A stretch of DNA of 64,000 bases from DATFDN01 sp963818885 (GTDB taxonomy: Bacteria > Pseudomonadota > Alphaproteobacteria > Acetobacterales > Acetobacteraceae): positions 372,001-436,000 of the forward strand of contig CAWFTP010000001.1 in the NCBI GenBank assembly GCA_963818885.1, given 5' to 3'. The number at the start of each line of letters is the position of its first letter. Within the stretch, counting starts at the first letter, position 1. Shown piece by piece: positions 7,752 to 16,900 of this stretch. The notes below the pieces were generated by a model, which was not told where the DNA came from, did no database searches, and worked only from the letters and a program-made list of their open reading frames with translations. A program made the position numbers and the translations under genes.

Positions 7752-9428
7752 CTATCCGGCCGGCACGTGGCGACGCCAGGCGCTCATCTGCACGGCTGAG
7801 GTCAGCACGTGCGCCACCACGGGCCGATCCTTCACAGCGAAAGCGCGGGCGATCCCCTCCTCCACCTCCGCCTCCGTCCGGATCGTGATGCCCTCGGCGC
7901 CAAAGGATCGGGCCCAGGCCGCGAAGTCAGGGTTCTTGAGCGCGGTCGCCGACTCGAAGGGCCGTCCCGGATAGCGGACGTGATGGTGCATGGAGATCGT
8001 GCCGTAGCATCGGTTGTCGGAGATCACGATGACCGGGTTCGCGCCGTACTGGCAGGCGGTGGCGATCTCGTTGCCCATCATCAGTGCGCCGCCATCGCCC
8101 ATGAAGGCGACCACCTGGGTCCCTGGACGGCGCAGCCCGGCGGCAACCGCCATTGGCATCCCGGATCCCATCGCGCCGACGACGGAGGAGAGGAACACCT
8201 GGCCGGGCCGGAACTCGATGTAGCGATGGATGAAGCTGCTGAAATTGCCCGCATCCGAGGTCACCGTGGCATCGGGCGCGAGATGGCGGTTTACCGCGCA
8301 GACCACGGCGGCGAAGTTCACCCCATCCGGTGCGGGCTCCCAGCTCGGCTCCATCAGCTCGCGGTGGATGGCGTGCAGCGAGTCGATCCAGCGCCGCCGC
8401 CTGTCCGCACCTGGCGGCGCACCACGCGCGAGCAGGCACTTGATGACCTCGTGCGGCGAGCAGGCGAGGCCGAGATCGACCCGCCAGACCCGGCCGATCT
8501 CATTGGGATCGGGCCAGACATGCACGAACGGAAGCTGCGGCTGAGGCGCTTCCGGAAAACGATAGGACTGGCTGACCGTGTCGGTCATCCGCTCTCCCAG
8601 CGCGACCATCAGATCGGCGCGACGCATCTGCTCGATCTGCTTGGGCGGGATGCGGATGCCCGTGTAACCGCCATAGTTCGAATGACGGGAGTCGAAGAGT
8701 TGCGGGCGGCGGTGGGTCGGGTTGATCGGCAGCACCCACTCCTCGGATAGCCGGCGCAGATCGTCTGTCGCGCCGGAGTCGTAGAGCGAGTCCGTAATCA
8801 TGGCACCGCCTACGAGTACGAGCGGGCGCTCGGCCTTGGCGAGCATGTCGGCAAGCCGATCGAGGTCCTGCTGGCGCGGCCCTGCCATCGCGCGCGGACG
8901 CGGCTGGTTCAGCGCGGCGTCGGTGGTCTCGTCGAAAATGTCCTCCGGCAGCACCACCGCGACCGGACCCGGTGTGCCGGATTCGGCAAGGTGGAAGGCG
9001 CGCGCGATCGCCTCCGACGCCTGCACCGGCTCGTTGACCAGGATCACCCCCTTGGTGATGTCGGCAAGCAGAACGGCGTAGTCCTGCTCCTGCAGCGCCT
9101 GGCGGCCGAAATCGGCGCGCTCCACCTGGCCGACCAGCATCACCATCGGCGTCGCGTCATGGTAGGCGCTGTGCAGCGATACCATCGCGTTGGACAGGCC
9201 CGGCCCGCGCGAGACCATGCAGACGCCCGCCCGCGCCCGCAGGCGCCCGTCGGCCACCGCCATGAAGCCGGCGCCACCCTCGTGCCGGCATACGACGATG
9301 CGGATCGAGTTGATGTCGGAGAGCGCGTTGGTGAGCCCGATATAGCTCTCGCCGGGCACGCAGAAGATCTGGTCGACATCATGCGCGACGAGTGTGTCGG
9401 CGATCAGCCGGGCGACGGTGCGCGACAT
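7752..9428 (-). CDS. Thiamine-pyrophosphate-dependent enzyme, acetolactate-synthase-like
   Basis: A full-length 558-residue member of the TPP enzyme superfamily with the three usual domains: PYR domain with catalytic Glu in VVCRHEGGAGFMAVADG (about residue 50), a central domain (about 190-330), and the PP domain with the TPP/Mg motif GDGGALMMGNEIAT and the closing SDN (about 425-455). Related enzymes include acetolactate synthase, oxalyl-CoA decarboxylase and sulfoacetaldehyde acetyltransferase; lack of an ilvH partner argues against a dedicated branched-chain role. The exact substrate cannot be decided from sequence. It ends with RRHVPAG; start ATG at 9428. Confidence 0.85.
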   Translation of the reverse strand: MSRTVARLIADTLVAHDVDQIFCVPGESYIGLTNALSDINSIRIVVCRHEGGAGFMAVADGRLRARAGVCMVSRGPGLSNAMVSLHSAYHDATPMVMLVGQVERADFGRQALQEQDYAVLLADITKGVILVNEPVQASEAIARAFHLAESGTPGPVAVVLPEDIFDETTDAALNQPRPRAMAGPRQQDLDRLADMLAKAERPLVLVGGAMITDSLYDSGATDDLRRLSEEWVLPINPTHRRPQLFDSRHSNYGGYTGIRIPPKQIEQMRRADLMVALGERMTDTVSQSYRFPEAPQPQLPFVHVWPDPNEIGRVWRVDLGLACSPHEVIKCLLARGAPPGADRRRRWIDSLHAIHRELMEPSWEPAPDGVNFAAVVCAVNRHLAPDATVTSDAGNFSSFIHRYIEFRPGQVFLSSVVGAMGSGMPMAVAAGLRRPGTQVVAFMGDGGALMMGNEIATACQYGANPVIVISDNRCYGTISMHHHVRYPGRPFESATALKNPDFAAWARSFGAEGITIRTEAEVEEGIARAFAVKDRPVVAHVLTSAVQMSAWRRHVPAG

Positions 9429-9446
9429 GGGCCTGCTCCTGATTCG

Positions 9447-9915
9447 TCAGCCAGCGGGGCAGCGCACCAGCGGAAACGGAAAGTCCTTGCAGCCCGGGAA
9501 GCTGATCTGGTTCGGCGAGAGACGCTGGACATGCAGCAGTGTCGACGCTGTCGCAGCCAAAGCCGAGATCGAGCGTGGCCCCGAACCCTGCCGCCGGCAC
9601 GCGCCGGCGCGGCGACGAAGTGAATGTCGACACCGTTGCCGGTGCCGCGCGCCGTCTCGATCGCGCGCTGGATGTAGAGTCACGTCGGTGAGGGTCGCGC
9701 GCATCACCACGTCGCGGGTGAAGATCACGCTAGGCTGGGCGAGACACTCCTGCGCGGTGACCGAAGAGGGCGGCGGAAACAGCCCGCCCGTCCACGCGCC
9801 GTAGAGGAAAGCTTGCGGCGGCGCGCCTTGCGCGCGCGCGGCGGGAGCGATGCGCGTGAGTGAGAAGGGTCAGCAGGGCGAAGGCGGCGGCAATTCCAGG
9901 GGCAGCCCGGCGCAT
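9447..9915 (-). pseudogene. Small secreted protein gene with at least four +1 frameshifts
   Basis: No single frame spans this stretch, but reading across frames restores one protein: signal peptide MRRAAPGIAAAFALLTLL, then QAFLYGAWTGGLFPPPSS, TAQECLAQPSVIFTRDVV, MRATLTDVT, YIQRAIETARGTG, AGFGATLDLGFGCDS and finally PNQISFPGCKDFPFPLVRC before a TGA. The shifts lie near 9830-9850 (a GCGCGC run), 9671-9682, 9591-9606 and 9531-9545, and each needs one base removed. I recall similar small Cys-containing exported proteins of unknown function in Acetobacteraceae; this is from memory. It is downstream of the CoA synthetase on the same strand. Decay and dense sequencing error are both possible. Confidence 0.6.
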
Positions 9916-10059
9916 GCGGGCTCCTGATGCGTGTCGATGCGCACACGATAGGTCCGCGCGGACGCGGAAGCAAAGGGCGGTCTCGAAAAACCCGGCGGTC
10001 TCCCAATGGCGGCGCTTTCATGCCCTTGGCTGCAACCGTCTCCATCAGGCCGGACAACC

Positions 10060-11959
10060 TCATGGTCGCGCCAGCACCACCCGCACCTCCTCCAAGCGCA
10101 CCGACGTCCTCGATCGTCGCTGGCGTGGTGAATGGCTCGCCGTCGGCGATGCGGCGGATCGTGCCGCGCAGGATCTTGCCCGAGCGGGTCTTCGGCAAAC
10201 GCGGCACCACGCGGGCGTCCTTGAAGGCGGCGACCGGGCCGATGCGCTCGCGCACCAGGGCGACCAGTTCAGCCGCGACATCGGCCTCCGCGCGGTTCGC
10301 GCCGGCCTTCAGCACGACGAGGCCGAGCGGCGCCTGACCCTTCAGCTCGTCGGCCACGCCGACGACGGCGCATTCGGCGACATCGGCGATGCGCGGCGAG
10401 CACCTCCTCCATCGCGCCGGTCGACAGGCGATGGCCGGCGACGTTGATAATGTCGTCGGTCCGCCCCATCACCATGACGTCGCCGCGCGCGTCGATCGTG
10501 CCGGCATCGCCGGAGCGGTACCAGCCAGGGAAGTCGGCGAGATAAGCGCGCCGGTAGCCCTCATCGTCATCCCACAAGGTCGGCGCCGAACCGGGCGGCA
10601 GAGGCAGGCGGACGCACAGATTGCCGGTCTGCCCAGGCGCCGACCTCGCGACCGTCATCGTCGAGCGCGCGCAGATCGTAGCCGGGGCTCGCCCTGCCGC
10701 CGGAGCCCGGAAGGAACGGAAATAGCCCCAGACCGCGGAACCCCGCGGTGATCGCCCAGCCCGTCTCGGTCTGCCACCAATGATCGACCACCGGGATGCC
10801 CATTCGCTCGGCGGCCCAGGACGCGGTCGGCGGGTCGCAGCGTTCGCCCGCGAGATACAGCGCCTCCAGCGCGACGCAAATCGTGGCGCGCCATCAGCTT
10901 GGCCTCAGGGTCCTGCTGCTTGATCGCGCGCATCGCGGTCGGCGCGGTGAACAGCACCTTCACGCCATGTTGCGCGCAGACCCGCCAGAACGCGCCGGCA
11001 TCCGGCGTGCCGACAGGCTTGCCTTCGTACATGACGGTGGTGCAGCCGCGCAGCAGCGGTGCGTAGACGATATAGCTGTGCCCGACCACCCAGCCGACAT
11101 CGGATGCCGCCCAGTACACGTCGCCCGCATCCACGCCGTAGACCATCTGCATCGAGTTCCACAGCGCGACCGCATGTCCGCCATTGTCGCGCACGATGCC
11201 CTTCGGCTTCCCGGTCGTGCCCGAGGTGTAGAGAATATACAGCGGATCGGTCGCCGCGACCGTCACCGGGTCATGCTGCCGCCCTGCCCCCTCCGCCTTC
11301 GCCAAATCCTCGTCGCGTCCGCGCGTGAGCTCGGCACGCAACGCGGGGCGTTGCAAGATCAGGCAACGTTCCGGCTTGTGCGGCGACAATTCGATCGCCG
11401 CATCAAGCAGCGGCTTGTAGGGGACGGTGCGGCCGGGCTCGAGCCCGCAGGAGGCGGAGACGATCAGTTTCGGCTTCGCATCGGCGATGCGCGCCGCGAG
11501 CTCGGCCGCGGCGAAACCGCCGAAGACTACGGAGTGGATGGCACCGAGGCGCGCGCAGGCCAGCATCGCGATCAGCACCTCCGGCACCATCGGCATGTAG
11601 ATGACGACGCGATCGCCTTTTCCCACGCCACGCGCGGCGAGCGCGCCGGCGAATTTCGCCACCCGCTCGGTGAGCACCCGATAGGTGAAGGTCGCGACGC
11701 GGCCCTCCATCGCGCTGTCCCAGATCAGCGCCGCCTGCTCGCCGCGTCCGGCGGCGACGTGGCGGTCGAGGCAATTGTATGCGGTGTTGAGTCGCGCGCC
11801 GGGAAACCACCGCCCGTACGGCCCGGAGTCCGGATCGAACACGCGGTCCCACCTTCGCTCCCAGTCGATTCCGGAAGCGAGATCGCCCCACCATCCATGC
11901 GGATCGCGACGCCACGCTTCGTAGGTGGCGGCGTAGCCCGTTGTCGCAACATCGGCCAT
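10060..11959 (-). pseudogene. Propionate/acetate--CoA ligase (PrpE/Acs family), four +1 frameshifts
   Basis: An AMP-forming acyl-CoA synthetase of about 630 residues. Clear motifs: YNCLDRHVAAGRGEQAALIW, the P-loop LYILYTSGTTGKPKGIVRDN, WAASDVGWVVGHSYIVYAPL, LYLAGERCDPP, VDHWWQTETGW, WYRSGDAGTIDARGDVMVMG, and the C-terminal catalytic Lys motif PKTRSGKILRGTIR. IVRDNGGH after the P-loop favours PrpE over Acs. The frame changes near 10872-10885, 10630-10642, 10386-10395 and 10088-10098; every change is +1. Ending in the last frame gives EEVRVVLARP. All parts remain conserved, so sequence error is a serious alternative to pseudogenisation. Start ATG at 11959. Confidence 0.8.
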
Positions 11960-12039
11960 CCGCGTCTGCCTCCCAGTTCGTTTGCGGAGAACATCGCGCC
12001 GCGCTTGACCCGAGTCCACGCGGCTTGGCATCTGAGCGC

Positions 12040-12766
12040 ATGGCTTGGAGGCTTTCCGGTCTGGTGCTCGCGGCCCTGCTGTTGCCGGTGGCCGCATCGG
12101 CGCAGGCGCCGCAGACGCCTGCCTCCAGCTCCGCCCACCAAGCACCCCATCCCCCGCCTCACACCGCCGTGAAGAAGCACGAGTCGACCGCCAAATCCGG
12201 GCACAAGCTGGCGCCGGTCAGCGAAGCCGCCAAGAAGAAGAAACCGGCGCAGAAGAAGGCCGAGGCTCCGAAACAGGAGGCCGCCGGCGCCCAAGCCGGC
12301 CAAGCCCGCTCCGCCACCACCCGATCCCTCGAAAGGCAGCGTGACTGGACTCGCCCTGCCGCGCTTCGCCGCGCTGCGTGCCGATGACGTGAATCTGCGG
12401 GCCGGCCCAGGCGATCGCTATCCGATCGAGTGGCTCTACAAGCGGCGCGGCATGCCGGTGGAGATCGAGCGCGAGTTCGAGGTCTGGCGCCTGGTGACCG
12501 TGCCGGACGGCACCAAGGGATGGGTGCACCAGGCGACGCTGATGGGACGGCGCGACTTCATCGTCATGGACAAGGAGCGCACCATGCGCGCCGGACCCGC
12601 CGACACCACGCGCGCCGTCGCAGTGCTGAAGCCCGGCGTCGTGGGGCGCATCCGCGCCTGCGCGGCGGACGCGCAATGGTGCAAGGTCCAGGTCGGCGGC
12701 TATCGCGGATGGTTGCCGCGCGACGCATTCTGGGGCGCGCTCCCCAGCGAGGCGATCGCGGACTGA
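12040..12766 (+). pseudogene. Secreted bacterial-SH3 domain protein, one +1 frameshift
   Basis: The first frame gives a signal peptide (MAWRLSGLVLAALLLPVAASA) and a Pro/Lys-rich linker with a KKKKPAQKK run. Near 12285-12330 the frame shifts by +1 and continues as KPAPPPPDPSKGSVTG and then a pair of SH3-like repeats: DDVNLRAGPGDRYPIEWLYK to GWVHQATLMGRR, and TMRAGPADTTRAVAVLKPG to GYRGWLPRDAFWG. The domain is DUF1058/SH3_3-like and usually found in periplasmic proteins. Removing one C from the CGCCCAAG string restores a single 241-codon gene. Internal ATG/GTG starts at about 12341 would give a cytoplasmic fragment and are unlikely. Confidence 0.8.
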
Positions 12767-12777
12767 GAGGAGCGATT

Positions 12778-13296
12778 GTGCCGGATGACGATTGGCGGGC
12801 AGGCGTGTATGCCGCCCTGAAGGATACGGGCGTCAGCCAGATCGGCTACGTGCCGGACGCCGGGCACGCCGCGCTGATCGAGGCGGCGCACGCCGACCCG
12901 GCGATGCGGGCGGTGGTGCTGACCACGGAGGAGGAGGGGATCGCGCTCGCCGCCGGCGCCTGGCTGGGCGGGGCACGCGCCGCGCTGCTGATGCAGTCCT
13001 CCGGCGTCGGCAATTGCATCAACATGCTGTCGCTCCCGGTGAACTGCCGGATGCCGTTCCTCACGCTGGTGACGATGCGGGGCGAATGGGGCGAGTTCAA
13101 CCCGTGGCAGGTGCCGATGGGCAGCGCGACGCAAACCGTGCTGGAGGCCGTCGGCGTGCATGTCCGCCGCGCCGAGCATGCGGAGGAGGTTGCCGAGATG
13201 GTCGCCGCCTCCGCCACGCTCGCCTTCGACAGCAAGGTTCCGGTCGCGGTGCTGCTCAGCCAGCGGCTGCTTGGAGCGAAGGTGTGGACGAAATGA
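12778..13296 (+). CDS. Split TPP-dependent decarboxylase, PYR-domain (alpha) subunit, ComD-like
   Basis: A 172-residue protein equal to the PYR half of a TPP enzyme: IGYVPDAGHAALIEAA, then TTEEEGIALAAGAWLGG (catalytic Glu) and MQSSGVGNCINML. Such half-proteins pair with a PP-half to form sulfopyruvate or phosphonopyruvate decarboxylase-like enzymes. The GTG at 12778 is chosen because AGAGGAGCGATT gives a strong Shine-Dalgarno before it; the frame is open further upstream but only through the SH3 gene. The stop overlaps the next start as ATGA, so translation is coupled. Substrate is inferred from family only. Confidence 0.82.
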   Translation: MPDDDWRAGVYAALKDTGVSQIGYVPDAGHAALIEAAHADPAMRAVVLTTEEEGIALAAGAWLGGARAALLMQSSGVGNCINMLSLPVNCRMPFLTLVTMRGEWGEFNPWQVPMGSATQTVLEAVGVHVRRAEHAEEVAEMVAASATLAFDSKVPVAVLLSQRLLGAKVWTK

Positions 13297-13874
13297 GGAA
13301 CGACGGAACCCTCGACCGACGCGCGGTGGTCGCCACGTTGCTCGCCGACCCCGGCGACCTGCTGGTCGTGACTGGGCTGGGCGCGCCGACGTACGACGCA
13401 GCGGCAGCGGGTGACCGGGCGCTGAACATGTATCTGTGGGGCGCGATGGGCGGAGCGGCGATGGTTGGCCTCGGCCTCGCGCTCGCGCAACCGCAGCGGC
13501 GCGTCCTTGTGCTGACCGGCGACGGAGAGATGCTGATGGGGATGGGCGCGCTCGCCACCATCGCCGCCGCCGGGGTGTCCAACCTCGCGATCGCCGTGCT
13601 CGATAATGCGCGCTTCGGCGAGACGGGCTCGCAACGCAGCCACACAGCCGGGTCGACGGACCTCGCCGCGGTCGCCGCGGCGTGCGGCTGGAGCGCGACG
13701 GCGACGGCGCGCGACATGGACGACGTCGCGGCGCTGTGCCCGCGTTTGCGGGGCGAGGCGTTATTCGCCGTGATCCGCATCGCCCCCGACGAGAAACCGC
13801 GCCACCTGCCGCCGCGCGACGGCGCCCACCTCGCCGACCGCTTCCGCCGCGCGCTGGGAGTGGCGGAGGGATAG
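13293..13874 (+). CDS. Split TPP-dependent decarboxylase, PP-domain (beta) subunit, ComE-like
   Basis: A 193-residue PP-half of a TPP enzyme. LVVTGLGAPTYDAAAAG and LWGAMGGAAMVGLGLALA precede the cofactor motif LTGDGEMLMGMGALAT and the closing VLDNARFGETG, where GDG and Asn bind Mg-TPP. With the preceding ComD-like subunit it makes one active site at the interface. Related pairs decarboxylate sulfopyruvate (coenzyme M pathway) or phosphonopyruvate; phosphonate genes are not adjacent, so the substrate is open. The genes overlap by four bases. A convergent PEP-CTERM gene follows after 28 bases. Confidence 0.82.
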   Translation: MRNDGTLDRRAVVATLLADPGDLLVVTGLGAPTYDAAAAGDRALNMYLWGAMGGAAMVGLGLALAQPQRRVLVLTGDGEMLMGMGALATIAAAGVSNLAIAVLDNARFGETGSQRSHTAGSTDLAAVAAACGWSATATARDMDDVAALCPRLRGEALFAVIRIAPDEKPRHLPPRDGAHLADRFRRALGVAEG

Positions 13875-13902
13875 CGCCCTCACGGAGGGCGCTTGCACGT
13901 CC

Positions 13903-14748
13903 CTAGCGGCGGCGAGCAAACCCCACGGCGACGAGACCCAGACCCAGCAAAGCGAGGCTGGCCGGCTCCGGGATCGTCCCTGTCAGCGAAAACGCCGCGT
14001 TGAACGGACCCTGATGGGTGATGTCGGTGCCGATGCGCTCCCAGTCAGGTGCGAGCGCGCCCGGACCGTCAGTGCGGATCCAGCTTTGCAGGTCCGGAAC
14101 GAACGGCGTTCCAGGCGCGACGATCGGCTTCGGCGCCGACAGCCACAGAAAATCGCCGGCGCTACCCAGATCGACTTCGGGACGAAAGAAGGCGTGGCCG
14201 GGCGGGAGGAGAAGTGGCGACGTGAACGTGACGTTGAACAGCACCTCCTCGCCCGTAACCGCGCCCTCGCCGCCCGTGAACTGGTTGGGGAGCGGGTGGA
14301 TGCCATTGACCACTGAATTGGCGGCGGTGAAGCTCGGATTGAGCACGGTCGTCGTGAACGTGAGCTGGCCGAGCCCGCTGTCCTTCGCCGCGAATTGGTT
14401 GTCCGATGGCGAGTTCACGCGGGTAATTACACGCCCGTCCGGCGGATTGGCCGAATTGACCGGGAACACATGATACAGCTCTATCTCAACGTCGCTGACG
14501 TCGGCTGGCGTCGCCCCCCCAACGAGTAGTCCGGTGAACGTCGCGTTCGTGATCGTGGTCGGCAACGCGGTCACGAAATCGTCCGCCGTCTCGGTTTCGA
14601 GCTTGCCAGCGCTTGCCGTGCGGGAGAGCGTGGCGATCTTGCCGTCCGGGTTGCCCGTGCTGAAGAAGAACGGACTGGCCATGGCGGGTGCGGCCACGCC
14701 GCAGAGGACGCCGGATGCCACGAAATAGGGCGCGAGGTGCGAGGCCAT
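13903..14748 (-). CDS. PEP-CTERM sorting domain protein
   Basis: A 281-residue exported protein. An N-terminal signal peptide (cleavage near AMA-SPF) leads into a beta-rich Ser/Thr/Asn body without a recognised enzyme domain; the C-terminus is a textbook PEP-CTERM signal: the motif PEPASLALLGLGLVAVG followed by FARRR. Such proteins are exported, cleaved by exosortase and usually linked to exopolysaccharide production. No exosortase (EpsH/XrtA) gene lies in the window. Function of the body is unknown. Base use is a little less GC-rich than its neighbours. Confidence 0.9.
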   Translation of the reverse strand: MASHLAPYFVASGVLCGVAAPAMASPFFFSTGNPDGKIATLSRTASAGKLETETADDFVTALPTTITNATFTGLLVGGATPADVSDVEIELYHVFPVNSANPPDGRVITRVNSPSDNQFAAKDSGLGQLTFTTTVLNPSFTAANSVVNGIHPLPNQFTGGEGAVTGEEVLFNVTFTSPLLLPPGHAFFRPEVDLGSAGDFLWLSAPKPIVAPGTPFVPDLQSWIRTDGPGALAPDWERIGTDITHQGPFNAAFSLTGTIPEPASLALLGLGLVAVGFARRR

Positions 14749-14789
14749 TATGCCCTCCCGGGTGGATGGGTGCTCCAGTTACACTCAGC

Positions 14790-14815
14790 TTTCATTAGAC
14801 ATTTATCAAATGAAA
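14790..14815. promoter_or_regulatory. AT-rich inverted repeat upstream of the PEP-CTERM gene
   Basis: TTTCATT and AATGAAA form 7-base arms 12 bases apart in an AT-rich 80-base gap between the PEP-CTERM start and the end of the nnr gene. Position suits an operator for the PEP-CTERM gene; nothing identifies a binding protein. Confidence 0.3.
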
Positions 14816-14829
14816 TCGGTCGCGTTGGA

Positions 14830-16224
14830 TTAAGCGTCCGTGAAGCGGGCGGCGTCTTGCAACGTGTTCAGCAGGTCCTCCGCGATCAGCCAGCTCCCCG
14901 CGAGCCCCCCGGCGCGGCCGTGCAAAAAGACGCCGGCGCAGGCCGCGTCCCAGGGCGCCATTCCTTGTGCGAGCAGCCCGGCGATCATGCCGGCGAGCAC
15001 GTCGCCCGATCCCGCCGTCGCGAGCCATGGCGGTGCATTGGCGTTGATCGCCGCGCGCCCGTCTCGTGCCGCGATGATCGTGTCGGCGCCCTTCAGCACG
15101 ACCACTGCGCGCGTCCGCGCGGCGGCGGCGCGGACGGCGGCGAGCCGGTCCTCGCCCGGTGCACCGAACATGCGCGCGAACTCGCCCGCGTGCGGCGTCA
15201 ACACCGCCGCCCCGGCGAGCGCCTCGGGCCGGTTGGCGAAGGCGGTGAACGTGTCGGCATCGGCCACCACGGCGCGGCCGGCGGCGAGCAGCACAGGCAG
15301 GGCCTTTTCCGCCGCCTCCGCTCCCAGCCCCGGGCCACAGACCCAGACATGCCGGCGCGCGTCGGCGAGAAGTTCCGGCAGGCGCGCATCGCTGATGATC
15401 GTGCCCGGCTCCCCGGTTCGATAGATGTTCGCCCCGCCCCAGCACGCCGCGATCGTCACCATCCCGGCGCCGATCCGCCGCGCCGCGCCCGAAGCGAGCC
15501 ATGCCGCCCCCGTCATTGTTGGGCCACCGAGCACCGTAACGTGGCCGCGGCTGTATTTGTGGCCCTCCGCCGTCGGCTCCGGCAGGTGCCATCCGTCAGC
15601 CAAATTCACCCGCGTCGCCGGGCGGATCACGTCGAGCAACGAATCCGGCATTCCGATATCGGCAAGCACGGTCTCACCGCACAATTCGCGCCCGGGCAGC
15701 AACAGATGGCCGGGCTTGAGGCGGAAGAAGCTGACCGTCAGCGCGGCGCGCGGGGCATAGCCACGCACGGTGCCGGTCGCGCCGTCCAGCCCGCTCGGCA
15801 CGTCGACCGCGACGATTCGCCGCGCGGCGCGCAGCGTGTCGGCGATCGCCCCGCCCACGTCGCGCGACAGCCCCGCGCCGAACACGGCGTCGATCACCAG
15901 CTCGGCGCGGGCCGCATCCGTGGCCGTAGCGTCAGCGACGGCGACCGACCGGGCCGGCCAGCCCTCCTGCGCAAGCAGCCGCGCCGCCACGCGCCCATCC
16001 CCGCCGTTGTTGCCAGGCCCGCACAGCACCAGGGTCGGGCAGGGCCGAAACCGCGCGCGCACCGCCCGCGCGACGGCGCGGCCCGCCGCCTCCATCAGCG
16101 CATCGAGGTCCGGGGCGAGCGCATCGGCGCGCGCCATCTCGGCCGGCGTCAGCAATTCACCCCGGCCACGCAGCCGCTCGACGAGCGTGAGATCGAGGCC
16201 CGGCGGAGGAGAGGGTAGCGGCAC
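14830..16224 (-). CDS. nnr: Bifunctional NAD(P)H-hydrate repair enzyme (epimerase + dehydratase)
   Basis: Repairs damaged NADHX/NADPHX. The N-terminal YjeF/NnrE part begins ELLTPAEMARADALA and has GPGNNGGDGRVAARLL and VDVPSGLDGATG; the C-terminal NnrD (YjeF_C, ribokinase-like) part shows GHVTVLGGPTMTGAAWLA, CGPGLGAEA, LTPHAGEFARMFG and PPWLATAGSGDVLAGMIAG, the ATP/ADP site. Length (464) fits the fused bacterial enzyme. I start at the GTG at 16224; an upstream ATG at 16284 would overlap the divergent ParA-like start, and a TTG at the ELL motif is also possible. The next gene upstream is divergent. Confidence 0.9.
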   Translation of the reverse strand: MPLPSPPPGLDLTLVERLRGRGELLTPAEMARADALAPDLDALMEAAGRAVARAVRARFRPCPTLVLCGPGNNGGDGRVAARLLAQEGWPARSVAVADATATDAARAELVIDAVFGAGLSRDVGGAIADTLRAARRIVAVDVPSGLDGATGTVRGYAPRAALTVSFFRLKPGHLLLPGRELCGETVLADIGMPDSLLDVIRPATRVNLADGWHLPEPTAEGHKYSRGHVTVLGGPTMTGAAWLASGAARRIGAGMVTIAACWGGANIYRTGEPGTIISDARLPELLADARRHVWVCGPGLGAEAAEKALPVLLAAGRAVVADADTFTAFANRPEALAGAAVLTPHAGEFARMFGAPGEDRLAAVRAAAARTRAVVVLKGADTIIAARDGRAAINANAPPWLATAGSGDVLAGMIAGLLAQGMAPWDAACAGVFLHGRAGGLAGSWLIAEDLLNTLQDAARFTDA

Positions 16225-16282
16225 GGCGCCGATTCTGGTTGTTAGCCGTGGGCGACGCAACGCGGGCGGTGTCAGGGACGGC

Positions 16283-16900
16283 ATGGCGACGGTCATCACG
16301 ATCGCGCAGCAGAAGGGCGGCACCGGGAAGACGACGATCGCGGCCAATCTCGGCGTCGTGCTCGCGGCCGCCGGGCGCAAGGTGGCGCTCCTCGATGCCG
16401 ATTCGCAGGCGACACTGACCCGCTGGGCCAGGCTGCGCCCGGCGAGCGCGACCCGGCTGCACGCGGCGGATGTCGCCGTCTGGCGGCTCGCCGGAGAGAT
16501 CGACCGGCTGCGGCGCGATCACGACGTGATCGTGATCGACAGTCCGCCGCGCATCGACACCGATGCGCGTGTCGCGATCCGTGCGGCCGATATCGTGCTG
16601 GTCCCGGTGCAGCCAAGCCCGCCCGATCTGTGGGCGGCGGATGGCACGATGGCGCTCGCCGCCGCCGAGCGCCGTGGTGCGCGCATCGTGCTCAATCGTG
16701 TGCCGACTGCCGCGCGCCTGCGCGCCGCCGTGGAGGCAGAGATCGAATTGCGCAAGCTGCCGCGCCTTGCCGCGACGCTGGGCAACCGCACCGGCTTCGC
16801 GCTCGCCTTCGCCGAAGGGCTCGGCGTCACCGAACATGCGCCCCGCTCCGCCGCCGCGGCGGAGATGACGGCGCTCGTCAACGAAGTTCAGGAGAGCTGA
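16283..16900 (+). CDS. ParA/MinD-like ATPase
   Basis: A 205-residue P-loop protein with the deviant Walker A motif QQKGGTGKTTIAANLGV, Walker A' LLDADSQATLTRWA and the switch VIVIDSPPRIDT. It is shorter than chromosomal ParA and has no ParB partner, so it resembles the small orphan ParA-like ATPases that position cargo or plasmids. It starts at an ATG whose first base overlaps possible nnr starts on the other strand. The stop overlaps the next ATG (TGATG), suggesting an operon with the CopD-like gene, which is unusual and gives no clear functional link. Confidence 0.85.
   Translation: MATVITIAQQKGGTGKTTIAANLGVVLAAAGRKVALLDADSQATLTRWARLRPASATRLHAADVAVWRLAGEIDRLRRDHDVIVIDSPPRIDTDARVAIRAADIVLVPVQPSPPDLWAADGTMALAAAERRGARIVLNRVPTAARLRAAVEAEIELRKLPRLAATLGNRTGFALAFAEGLGVTEHAPRSAAAAEMTALVNEVQES

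Noticed and set aside
14737..16218. Long plus-strand open frame opposite nnr
   Set aside because: Shadow of the conserved NAD(P)HX repair gene; Arg/Gly/Ala-rich with no motif.
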